6,240 bases of DNA from Rhodospirillales bacterium (GTDB lineage Bacteria > Pseudomonadota > Alphaproteobacteria > Rhodospirillales > Casp-alpha2): NCBI GenBank assembly GCA_021775275.1, contig JAJFIE010000507.1:1-6240 (forward strand). Direction: 5' to 3'. The position numbers and the translations under genes were made by a program. The notes below the pieces were generated by a model. The model did not search any database. It was given only the letters and a program-made list of their open reading frames with translations, and was not told the origin of the DNA. This document shows positions 1-5,248 of the stretch, piece by piece. Numbering within the stretch: the stretch's first letter is position 1; the number at the start of each line of letters is the position of its first letter.

Positions 1-363
1 GTAGCACACCTGGCCCTCCATGTGTTGGAGCGCTGCGGACCGCTTGTTGGCTGGAACCGCGCGTATTTTGGCCAGACACTCGGCGTCTTTGTTCGTGCGG
101 TACAAGCAATACGTCTGCTCGAATGCAAAGTCTTTGCTCGAGCCAATCGCCTTGAGAGCGCGCGCAAACTTCGAGTCACGGATTGCGGCAACGATCAGAC
201 AGCGTGTAGCATCCTGGTCCTTGGGAGAAACCTTGAGGATTTGCTCTGCAAGGTCCATGACAGCGCCCATGTCTTCATCCTCCACGATGGCGCCGTGCAG
301 TTTGCGGAAGAGATGATCCAGCTGCTCGGCGGCCTTGGCATCGCCACCTGCTGCAGAAGCCAT
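1..363 (-). CDS. SRP72: SRP72 (signal recognition particle 72 kDa subunit), N-terminal part, eukaryotic
   Basis: An open frame of 121 codons starts with ATG at 363 on the minus strand and runs off the window edge at position 1. SRP72 binds SRP RNA with SRP68 in the eukaryotic SRP, which targets secretory proteins to the ER. Its N-terminal half is a TPR-type helical repeat array. Visible similarity to remembered plant and animal SRP72: residues 42-57 (ILKVSPKDQDATRCLI), the hallmark stretch at 81-90 (FEQTYCLYRT, compare FQKAYCLYR in plants and FEKAYCEYR in human), and EGQVCY at 116-121 (compare YGQVLYR). The start has A at -3 and G at +4, a good eukaryotic context, and lacks a Shine-Dalgarno site. 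Bacteria have no SRP72. The rest of the gene lies left of the window. Other TPR proteins are possible but fit less well. Confidence 0.85.
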   Translation of the reverse strand, partial: MASAAGGDAKAAEQLDHLFRKLHGAIVEDEDMGAVMDLAEQILKVSPKDQDATRCLIVAAIRDSKFARALKAIGSSKDFAFEQTYCLYRTNKDAECLAKIRAVPANKRSAALQHMEGQVCY

Positions 364-455
364 TGTGCGGGGGAGGTGGAGGGTTTTGCGAGGCAGGTGT
401 GGAGTGGGCAGGGGTGGGGGAGGAGGATAGGGTCGCGTGAGCTGGAGGGAGCTGG
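364..455 (-). promoter_or_regulatory. Pyrimidine-rich leader upstream of the SRP72 start
   Basis: On the minus strand this stretch is strongly C/T-rich up to the ATG, so the plus strand shows long G and A runs (for example 406-420). Such leaders are common just upstream of eukaryotic start codons and unlike the bacterial DNA to the right. It probably holds 5' untranslated sequence and perhaps core promoter. No TATA box or splice site is claimed. The right edge is uncertain because of the junction. Confidence 0.5.
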
Positions 456-465
456 GGTATGCTCG
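441..465. other. Junction between eukaryotic and bacterial DNA
   Basis: Amidohydrolase similarity in the plus frame is visible from about 462. That frame is closed by TGA at 438-440, and leftward from there the sequence has the composition of the SRP72 leader. The break therefore lies in roughly 441-465. A short direct repeat, GAGCTGG (439-445 and 449-455), sits next to it. No transposon end, integrase site or target duplication is visible. Chimeric assembly is the simplest cause; a true integration point is possible. Confidence 0.65.
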
Positions 466-623
466 GATGCGAAGAAGAGTTCGGCAGCATCGAGAGTGGT
501 AAAATCGCCGATATCATCGCCGTCCCGGAAAATCCTCTCGACGTCATAGAGGCGCTGCACGACGTTTTTTTCGTCATGAAGGACGGTCAGGTTTGCCGGA
601 ACGACAGGCAGACACCAGACTGA
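462..623 (+). CDS. Metal-dependent amidohydrolase, C-terminal fragment
   Basis: The frame ending with TGA at 621-623 encodes about 53 residues that match the C-terminal end of imidazolonepropionase-like/prolidase-type amidohydrolases. The motif GSIESGKIADIIAV followed by NPLD and then FVMKDGQV is the family's closing beta-sandwich signature (G-x-I-x-x-G-K-x-A-D-[LI]-[IV]). The metal-binding barrel, with its HxH and other ligands, would lie upstream but is replaced by foreign sequence, and an in-frame TGA at 438-440 closes the frame. It is truncated by the junction rather than visibly decayed. It ends about 100 nt before the deacetylase-like gene on the same strand and was probably the preceding gene of the same cluster. 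The substrate cannot be told from this fragment. Confidence 0.75.
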   Translation, partial: LGCEEEFGSIESGKIADIIAVPENPLDVIEALHDVFFVMKDGQVCRNDRQTPD

Positions 624-709
624 ACCGCATACACCCAAATCCGTTCTTTCACAGTGAACACATTAGCGATAGCGTGTCTTTCGTAGTTTAATTTGTGATG
701 TGGAATTAC
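624..709 (+). other. Intergenic stretch before the deacetylase-like gene
   Basis: A short gap between two same-strand genes. It holds a small perfect inverted repeat, TTCAC-A-GTGAA (648-658), and an AT-rich part at about 680-710. Neither makes a convincing terminator or a sigma70 promoter with proper spacing, so the downstream genes may be read from upstream or from a weak promoter here. Confidence 0.3.
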
Positions 710-717
710 AGGAAAAG
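710..717 (+). promoter_or_regulatory. Ribosome binding site deciding the GTG start at 721
   Basis: AGGAAAAG at 710-717 places its AGGA core 7 nt before GTG at 721. The more upstream in-frame GTG at 700 has no recognisable Shine-Dalgarno site, and the ATG at 698 is in another frame. Confidence 0.55.
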
Positions 718-720
718 AGT

Positions 721-1755
721 GTGCGGTTTTTCCGATCCGATGCCCAGCTTCTGCATGATCCTCAGGCCTTCATGCTTCGAGGAAAGATTGTCACATCGGA
801 AGATCGGCCCGAGCGCGCGACATTGCTTGAAACTGGAGCACTGGATGCCGGGCTGGAACGGTGTGAAGCGTTGAATTTTCCGTTTCTTACCAAAGCCAGT
901 GTCCACAGTGCGGACTATCTGGATTTCCTGATCAATGGCTATGACGAATGGAAACGGCTGCCCGGGGCGGCGGACGAAATTCTGGCCAATATCAGCCCTT
1001 CGCGTGATGGTGCCGGGTATCCCACATCCATTGTCGGACGGGCAGGTTGGCACCTGGGTGATCATGCCGCCCCCATCGGTCCCAATACGGCGGTATCGGT
1101 CATGGCATCAGCGGACGTTGCGCTATCGGCGACCCACGATGTGTTGGATGGCGCGCAGGAGAGCTATGCGTTGTGTCGCTCGCCCGGCCATCACTGTTCT
1201 CGCGATCAGGCGGCCGGGCATTGCTTTTTGAATAACATGGCTATTTCTGTTTCGTCCGCCTTGTTGGCGGGACGACGACCGGCAGTCCTCGATATCGATG
1301 TGCATCACGGCAACGGCACGCAGGACATCTTCTATGACCGCGCCGACGTGTTGACCCTTTCTATCCATGCGGACCCGGATGAATTCTATCCGTTCTATTG
1401 GGGCCGGAAAGATGAACGTGGTGTGGGCGACGGCAAGGGCGCGAACATCAATTATCCCCTGGCGATTGGATCGGGTGAAAAGGTGTGGCTTGAAACACTG
1501 GAACAGGCATTGAAACGGGTTGCCTCCTTTGACGCAGATATTTTATTTGTGGCGCTAGGCCTTGATGCCTATGAACACGATCCAATGGGCGCGTTCAGGA
1601 TTTCGACTCAAGGATTCGCAGAAGCCGGGAAGCTGATCGGCGGTGTCGATCTTCCTGTCGTTCTGGTGCAGGAAGGCGGTTATATTTCCGATGCCCTGTC
1701 CACCAATCTCAAGGAATTTCTGTTGGCGTTTCAACACGTACGACCAGAAGAATAA
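721..1755 (+). CDS. Histone deacetylase family protein / acetylpolyamine amidohydrolase-like
   Basis: A 344-residue zinc hydrolase of the arginase-deacetylase fold, a usual length for bacterial acetylpolyamine amidohydrolases, which release acetate from acetylated polyamines or related amides in the cytoplasm. Residues counted from GTG 721: the early LHDP motif; catalytic His pair H157-H158 in RSPGHH; GHCFLNN just after; zinc ligands D193 and H195 in DIDVHHGNGTQ; third zinc ligand D282 in GLDAYEHDP; catalytic-type Y321 in QEGGY. All key residues are present, so it should be active. GTG at 721 is preferred because of its ribosome site and because VRFFRSDAQLLHDP matches the family N-terminus; GTG at 700 would add seven residues. 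It is followed after 23 nt by the small amidotransferase-like gene, likely in one operon. No signal peptide is seen. Preference for acetylpolyamine or another acyl-amine is not decided. Confidence 0.9.
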   Translation: MRFFRSDAQLLHDPQAFMLRGKIVTSEDRPERATLLETGALDAGLERCEALNFPFLTKASVHSADYLDFLINGYDEWKRLPGAADEILANISPSRDGAGYPTSIVGRAGWHLGDHAAPIGPNTAVSVMASADVALSATHDVLDGAQESYALCRSPGHHCSRDQAAGHCFLNNMAISVSSALLAGRRPAVLDIDVHHGNGTQDIFYDRADVLTLSIHADPDEFYPFYWGRKDERGVGDGKGANINYPLAIGSGEKVWLETLEQALKRVASFDADILFVALGLDAYEHDPMGAFRISTQGFAEAGKLIGGVDLPVVLVQEGGYISDALSTNLKEFLLAFQHVRPEE

Positions 1756-1767
1756 CGAGCAAAGGCT

Positions 1768-1772
1768 AGGGA
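1768..1772 (+). promoter_or_regulatory. Ribosome binding site for the small amidotransferase-like gene
   Basis: AGGGA lies 6 nt before ATG at 1779, a good distance, but touches the alternative in-frame ATG at 1773. This favours 1779 as the start. Confidence 0.5.
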
Positions 1773-1778
1773 ATGAAA

Positions 1779-2117
1779 ATGGGAAGCAATCGGATTGTCC
1801 TGGTCGAACACAGCCACTCGCCGGGCGATGACCGCGCAAACACACATCTGTCGGCTCAGGGATTCGATATCGAGCGACGGTATCCGTTTGACGGAGATGT
1901 GCTCGGCGCACAGACCATTGCCCATATGTTGGGTGCGGATGTGAGACCGCCGGAGGTTAAATATCACGAATTCGGGTATTACCCGCTTTTTACGACCGAG
2001 GCGGGAGGTGAATTTATCCCGGATGGTCTCGTGGTTACCCAGGCGCATTTTCATGGTTTCCTTGATTCCTTATTTGGAGCAGCCGAAATCGCGACGAAGC
2101 GGAAAATCGCATCATGA
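1779..2117 (+). CDS. Truncated class I glutamine amidotransferase-like protein (internal deletion, probably inactive)
   Basis: A 112-residue frame. Residues 4-40 (RIVLVEHSHSPGDD to RYPFDGD) read like the first strand and helix of a GATase1 domain. Residues 41-52 (VLGAQTIAHMLG) match the segment that in full proteins begins with the nucleophile, GVCLGAQ. Residues 65-70 (FGYYPL) and 87-94 (TQAHFHGF) match later GATase1 segments. About 50 residues expected between 40 and 41, including the GGP loop, are absent. The nucleophile Cys is lost, and the C-terminal FHPE part with catalytic His and Glu is missing, replaced by an unrelated tail. Full proteins have roughly 230-250 residues. The stop overlaps the next start (ATGA at 2114-2117), so it may persist as a coupling frame. 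It could be a decayed gene or a sequence/assembly deletion. GATase origin is fairly clear; any present function is unknown. Confidence 0.6.
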   Translation: MGSNRIVLVEHSHSPGDDRANTHLSAQGFDIERRYPFDGDVLGAQTIAHMLGADVRPPEVKYHEFGYYPLFTTEAGGEFIPDGLVVTQAHFHGFLDSLFGAAEIATKRKIAS

Positions 2118-3298
2118 AAATTACAGACGTCAAAACCTACGTCGTCGGTAACCCGCCGCCGCACTTCGGCGGGCTTTATTGGGTATTTGTCAAGCTGACC
2201 ACAGATAGTGGCATCGAGGGAATCGGCGAGGTTTATTCCGTGCCGTTTCACCCCGACGTCGTGGCCCGCATGGTGGAAGATGTGTGCGAGCGCAATGTGA
2301 TCGGGTCGGATCCGTTCAAGATCGAAAAGTTGTGGCGCATTATCTATAGCAGCGGCTTTACCCAGCGGCCGGACACCTCGATCATGGGTGTGCTCAGCGG
2401 CATCGAAATGGCGTGCTGGGATATTATCGGCAAGGAACTGAACAAGCCGGTGTATGAACTGCTCGGCGGGCAGGTGCATGAAAAGCTGCGCTCGTACTCC
2501 TACCTGTATCCCAAAGAAGGTGATGCAACGGAAGTTTATTCGGACCCGGATCTGGCGGCAGAACGTGCAGCGGAATATGTAGACTGGGGTTTTACGGCGG
2601 TCAAATTTGATCCGGTAGGTCCCTATACGGCGTTCGATCCGCGCCAGCTATCCATGGAGGCACTGGAATTATCCGAGAAATTCGTGCGTAAAATCCGCGA
2701 AGCCGTCGGCAGCCGCTGTGATCTGCTGTTTGGCACCCATGGGCAGATGACGCCCGCCGGCGCGATCCGCCTTGCGCAGCGTCTGGAGCCCTATGACCCT
2801 TTATGGTTTGAAGAGCCGACGCCACCGGAACGGCCAGAGGAAATGGCGCTGGTCGCCCGTCAGACATCCATCCCAATTGCGACAGGAGAGCGTTTGGCGA
2901 CCAAGTATGAATTCGCCCGCGTGCTGGAAAACCGTTCAGCGGCCATTCTGCAAATGGCGCTGGGACGGGTTGGCGGGTTACTGGAAGGCAAGAAGATCGC
3001 AGGCATGGCGGAAGCATTTTACGCGCAGATTGCACCGCATCTCTATTGTGGCCCTATTGAAGGGGCCGCAAATGTTCAATTGAGCGCATGCAGCCCCAAT
3101 TTTCTTATTCTTGAAAGCATTCAGGACTGGCGCGGGTTTCACTCCGACATTCTGAAACAGCCCATGCAGTGGGAAGACGGCTACGTTATCCCGCCGACAA
3201 CGCCCGGCCTCGGGGTTGAACTTGATGAAGCGGTCGCCGAAGCAAATCCCTATGCAGGTTCAGCGCTGCATCTGGAAATGCACCCGGAGCCGCTCTGA
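2114..3298 (+). CDS. Mandelate racemase/muconate lactonizing enzyme family protein (enolase superfamily dehydratase-like)
   Basis: A 394-residue protein of normal family length. The N-terminal capping domain (about 1-125) includes ALWD-like MACWDIIGKELNKP at 99-112 and the LLGG motif at 116-119; a TIM barrel follows. These enzymes abstract a proton next to a carboxylate, usually to dehydrate acid sugars or epimerise acids. Visible residues: K164 in VKFDP; E233 in WFEEP and E259 in TGERL, the second and third metal ligands spaced 26 apart as in mandelate racemase; H309 in APH, the likely general base/acid. The first metal-ligand Asp falls on G207 within FGTHGQ, with H209 two residues on, and the Asp partner of the catalytic His falls on A282 in LQMALGRVGG. 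Overall similarity is to galactonate-dehydratase-like members, but the substrate is not assignable. The start overlaps the preceding stop, suggesting translational coupling. It converges on the ureohydrolase gene with only 6 nt between stops. Confidence 0.9.
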   Translation: MKITDVKTYVVGNPPPHFGGLYWVFVKLTTDSGIEGIGEVYSVPFHPDVVARMVEDVCERNVIGSDPFKIEKLWRIIYSSGFTQRPDTSIMGVLSGIEMACWDIIGKELNKPVYELLGGQVHEKLRSYSYLYPKEGDATEVYSDPDLAAERAAEYVDWGFTAVKFDPVGPYTAFDPRQLSMEALELSEKFVRKIREAVGSRCDLLFGTHGQMTPAGAIRLAQRLEPYDPLWFEEPTPPERPEEMALVARQTSIPIATGERLATKYEFARVLENRSAAILQMALGRVGGLLEGKKIAGMAEAFYAQIAPHLYCGPIEGAANVQLSACSPNFLILESIQDWRGFHSDILKQPMQWEDGYVIPPTTPGLGVELDEAVAEANPYAGSALHLEMHPEPL

Positions 3299-3304
3299 GA
3301 AATC

Positions 3305-4261
3305 TCAGCCTGCCGACACCACCGAATCCGCCATGACGCACAGTATTTCAAACATCAGATTCGCTCCGGTAACACAGGTAATGCCTGTCGGGTCGAAGCA
3401 TGGTGCGATCTCACTGATATCCGCGCCGACGATATCCCGACCCTGAAGCGAGCGAAGGATGACCTGCATATCGCGCGGGATCAGGCCGCCGATTTCAGGC
3501 ACGCCCGTACCGGGCGCATGCACCGGATCCAGGCCATCAATATCCAGCGAGATATAGACAGGTGCGTCGCCCAGGGTGTCGTGGATGGTTTCGATGGCCT
3601 TGGCGCGGCCCATTTCCTCGTACTCGTCCATGGTGATCAGGGTAAAGCCCACATCAATGCCGTACTGGACATCGTGGTCACTGAACCGGCTGCCGCGCAG
3701 GCCCACCTGAACGACATTTTCGGGCCTTAGCAGTCCTTCTTCATGGGCCCGGCGCAGGAAGGTTGCGTGATTGATTTTCGTGCCGCACAACTCATCCAGT
3801 GTATCCGGGTGAGCATCAAAATGCAGGATGCCGACGGGATTGTCCCTGGCAATAGCGCGCAGGATGGGAAGCGGAATGGTGTGATCGCCGCCGATGGCAA
3901 TGGGGCGAATGCCTGCGTCATGGACCTGTTCGAAGAAGTTTTGAATCTTTTCTATGGAATCCATCAAATCCAGGGGATTGATAGGGGAATCGCCCAGATC
4001 GGCAACATTGCATATATCGAAAGGTTTGATGCCGCTGGTGGGATGAACCCGGCGAATCAGGCGGCTGGCTTCCCGCACACCCGCTGGTCCCTGCCGTGCG
4101 CCGGTCCGGAAATTCGCCCCCAGATCGAAGGGAACCCCCATCAGCCCAATGTCAATTTCGTCCATGATGTCATGACGTCTGGTGCGCATGAAGGTCGCCA
4201 CATCGGCAAACCGGGGGGTCGTTGCCGCACTTATCTGGTGAAATCGTTCGTCCGTCGCCAT
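3305..4261 (-). CDS. Agmatinase/ureohydrolase family protein (arginase superfamily)
   Basis: A 318-residue binuclear manganese ureohydrolase, matching the agmatinase size. Such enzymes split a guanidino group to release urea from agmatine, guanidinobutyrate, guanidinopropionate or arginine. Counting from ATG 4261: metal ligand H127 in GGDHT; D149, H151 and D153 in HFDAHPDT; D240 and D242 in SLDIDGLDP; E256 in the substrate-side GTGVPEIGG motif. All metal ligands are intact. The usual agmatinase HGTPF-type segment reads NHATF here (residues 164-168), and the position after the metal His in DAHxD is Pro, so the substrate may not be agmatine. ATG 4261 is chosen over the upstream start at 4309 because a strong AAGGAGG lies 5 nt before it. 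It lies 51 nt downstream of the dehydrogenase gene on the same strand, likely one operon. Confidence 0.9.
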   Translation of the reverse strand: MATDERFHQISAATTPRFADVATFMRTRRHDIMDEIDIGLMGVPFDLGANFRTGARQGPAGVREASRLIRRVHPTSGIKPFDICNVADLGDSPINPLDLMDSIEKIQNFFEQVHDAGIRPIAIGGDHTIPLPILRAIARDNPVGILHFDAHPDTLDELCGTKINHATFLRRAHEEGLLRPENVVQVGLRGSRFSDHDVQYGIDVGFTLITMDEYEEMGRAKAIETIHDTLGDAPVYISLDIDGLDPVHAPGTGVPEIGGLIPRDMQVILRSLQGRDIVGADISEIAPCFDPTGITCVTGANLMFEILCVMADSVVSAG

Positions 4262-4266
4262 TGAGG

Positions 4267-4273
4267 CCTCCTT
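4267..4273 (-). promoter_or_regulatory. Strong ribosome binding site of the ureohydrolase gene
   Basis: On the minus strand AAGGAGG reads from 4273 to 4267, 5 nt before ATG at 4261. It fixes the start and makes the 16-residue longer frame from 4309 unlikely. Confidence 0.75.
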
Positions 4274-4312
4274 CAGCAATAATTCATCGCAATTTATATG
4301 CAGAAACAAAAA

Positions 4313-5098
4313 TCATAATGGATCGCCGACGGTCAGATGAGTGCCCCCGTCAATGACCAGCAGTTGCCCGGTAATGCCACGCGCGCTAGTGGCGAACCAC
4401 GCCACAGCATCCGCGACGTCATGGGGCGATACCACACTATGGAGCGGTGCAATACGTTGCACATTATCGCGAAAAATCGCGAGTTCCTTTTCATCAAATT
4501 TTCCGGACAGCCATTGGGTATCCACAAAACCCGGACAGACAGCATTGACGCGCACCTTAGGGGCAAGGCTCCGCGCTAACGATAGCGTAAGAGTGTTCAA
4601 TGCGCCTTTTGAGGCTGCATAGGCGATAGAGGAACCAATGCCCGAGAATCCGGAATGCGATGATATATTGACTACAGCCCCGTTCATCGCAGCCTTCAAA
4701 AGGCCCGCTGCCGCTCTGGTAAGCTGAAAGCATCCCGTCACGTTAACGGCGAAGATGCGATCAAAATCCTCACGGGTGATACCGTCAAGATCATCGGCAT
4801 CTACAAACCGGGTCGTGCCCGCATTGTTTATCAGGGCGTCCAGGCGGCCCCATCGTTTGGAGATATCAGAAATCATGCGACGGCAGTCACCGTCTTCAGA
4901 AATATCACCCTGTAGACAAAGGGTCTCTGCGCCTTCAGACCGGCAGTCTTCAGCCGTGGTCCGGGCGCCTTCTTCGTTCCGGTTATAGTTCACGGCGACA
5001 TTGAAGCCGGACGCCGCGAAACGTTTTGCGCACGCCGCGCCAATACCGGTTGCGCTGCCGGAAACAAGGGCTACAGGACGTTGAGAAATGGCAGGCAC
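4313..5098 (-). CDS. Short-chain dehydrogenase/reductase (SDR) family oxidoreductase
   Basis: A 261-residue classical SDR, a cytosolic NAD(P)-dependent alcohol/ketone oxidoreductase with a Rossmann fold. Cofactor loop G14-S-A-T-G18-I-G20 with basic R40 in the NYNRNEE stretch, which suggests NADP(H), as in FabG-like enzymes; NNAG at 91-94; catalytic tetrad N119, S147, Y160 and K164 (YAASK); PG at 189-190; C-terminal GQLLVIDGG. All catalytic residues are present. The start is GTG at 5098; no in-frame ATG and no strong Shine-Dalgarno site is seen just upstream, so the start is less certain than the frame. It leads a minus-strand pair with the ureohydrolase and is divergent from the reductase at 5249. 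The substrate is unknown; a hydroxy acid or sugar-acid derivative would suit the neighbours. Confidence 0.9.
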   Translation of the reverse strand: MPAISQRPVALVSGSATGIGAACAKRFAASGFNVAVNYNRNEEGARTTAEDCRSEGAETLCLQGDISEDGDCRRMISDISKRWGRLDALINNAGTTRFVDADDLDGITREDFDRIFAVNVTGCFQLTRAAAGLLKAAMNGAVVNISSHSGFSGIGSSIAYAASKGALNTLTLSLARSLAPKVRVNAVCPGFVDTQWLSGKFDEKELAIFRDNVQRIAPLHSVVSPHDVADAVAWFATSARGITGQLLVIDGGTHLTVGDPL

Positions 5099-5248
5099 AA
5101 TAGTGAAGGCTCTCGCAAATAGATATTTTACTGATTTGACGATGGCACCAGTCCGCCATCGGGGTCAAGTATCGTTTCTTCATTGCAAGAGAAGCCCCAA
5201 GGCGGCACTAATGAACGGGTGATATAACCGAACCAGACTGGAAATATT
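5099..5248. promoter_or_regulatory. Divergent intergenic region between the SDR and Ldh-family genes
   Basis: This 150 nt gap must carry the 5' signals of both transcription units. It holds an interrupted inverted repeat (5136-5168), AT-rich sequence on the SDR side (5117-5130, reading TAAAATAT on the minus strand) and a TATAAC box at 5223-5228 on the Ldh side. No -35/-10 pair with standard spacing stands out, so promoter positions are tentative. Confidence 0.4.
5136..5168. repeat. Interrupted inverted repeat, candidate operator
   Basis: The left arm TTGAC-GATGGC (5136-5146) is mirrored by GCCATC (5155-5160) and GTCAA (5164-5168). The loop is 8 nt (5147-5154), with a 3 nt interruption, GGG at 5161-5163. 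That makes 11 paired positions; pairing C5140 with G5161 instead extends the inner arm to 7 bp. It lies about 37 nt from the SDR start and 80 nt from the Ldh-family start, a sensible place for a dimeric regulator controlling both units. There is no T run, so it does not look like a terminator. Confidence 0.45.

Noticed and set aside
406..432. Possible G-quadruplex in the G-rich plus strand
   Set aside because: Four G runs exist, but the last loop is 9 nt, and the G richness is explained by the pyrimidine-rich leader of SRP72 on the other strand.
22..549. Plus-strand open frame opposite SRP72 and across the junction
   Set aside because: It lies antisense to a frame with clear SRP72 similarity, crosses the composition break and shows no family motif.
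195..638. Minus-strand frame across the junction
   Set aside because: It runs in other frames over both the SRP72 start and the amidohydrolase end; the right part is antisense to the GSIESGKIADIIAV segment. A shadow, not a fusion gene.
648..658. Short palindrome TTCAC-A-GTGAA as an operator or terminator
   Set aside because: Only 5 bp arms, no T run after it and no second copy seen; expected by chance at this length.
2051..2479. 142-residue minus-strand frame opposite the start of the enolase-superfamily gene
   Set aside because: Antisense to a well-supported coding region, no motif and no ribosome site of note.
3743..4264. 173-residue plus-strand frame inside the ureohydrolase gene
   Set aside because: Antisense to a gene with all metal ligands and a strong ribosome site; no recognisable motif of its own.
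5183..5228. TTGCAA (5183) with TATAAC (5223) as a sigma70 promoter
   Set aside because: The gap between the two boxes is about 34 nt, twice the normal spacing.
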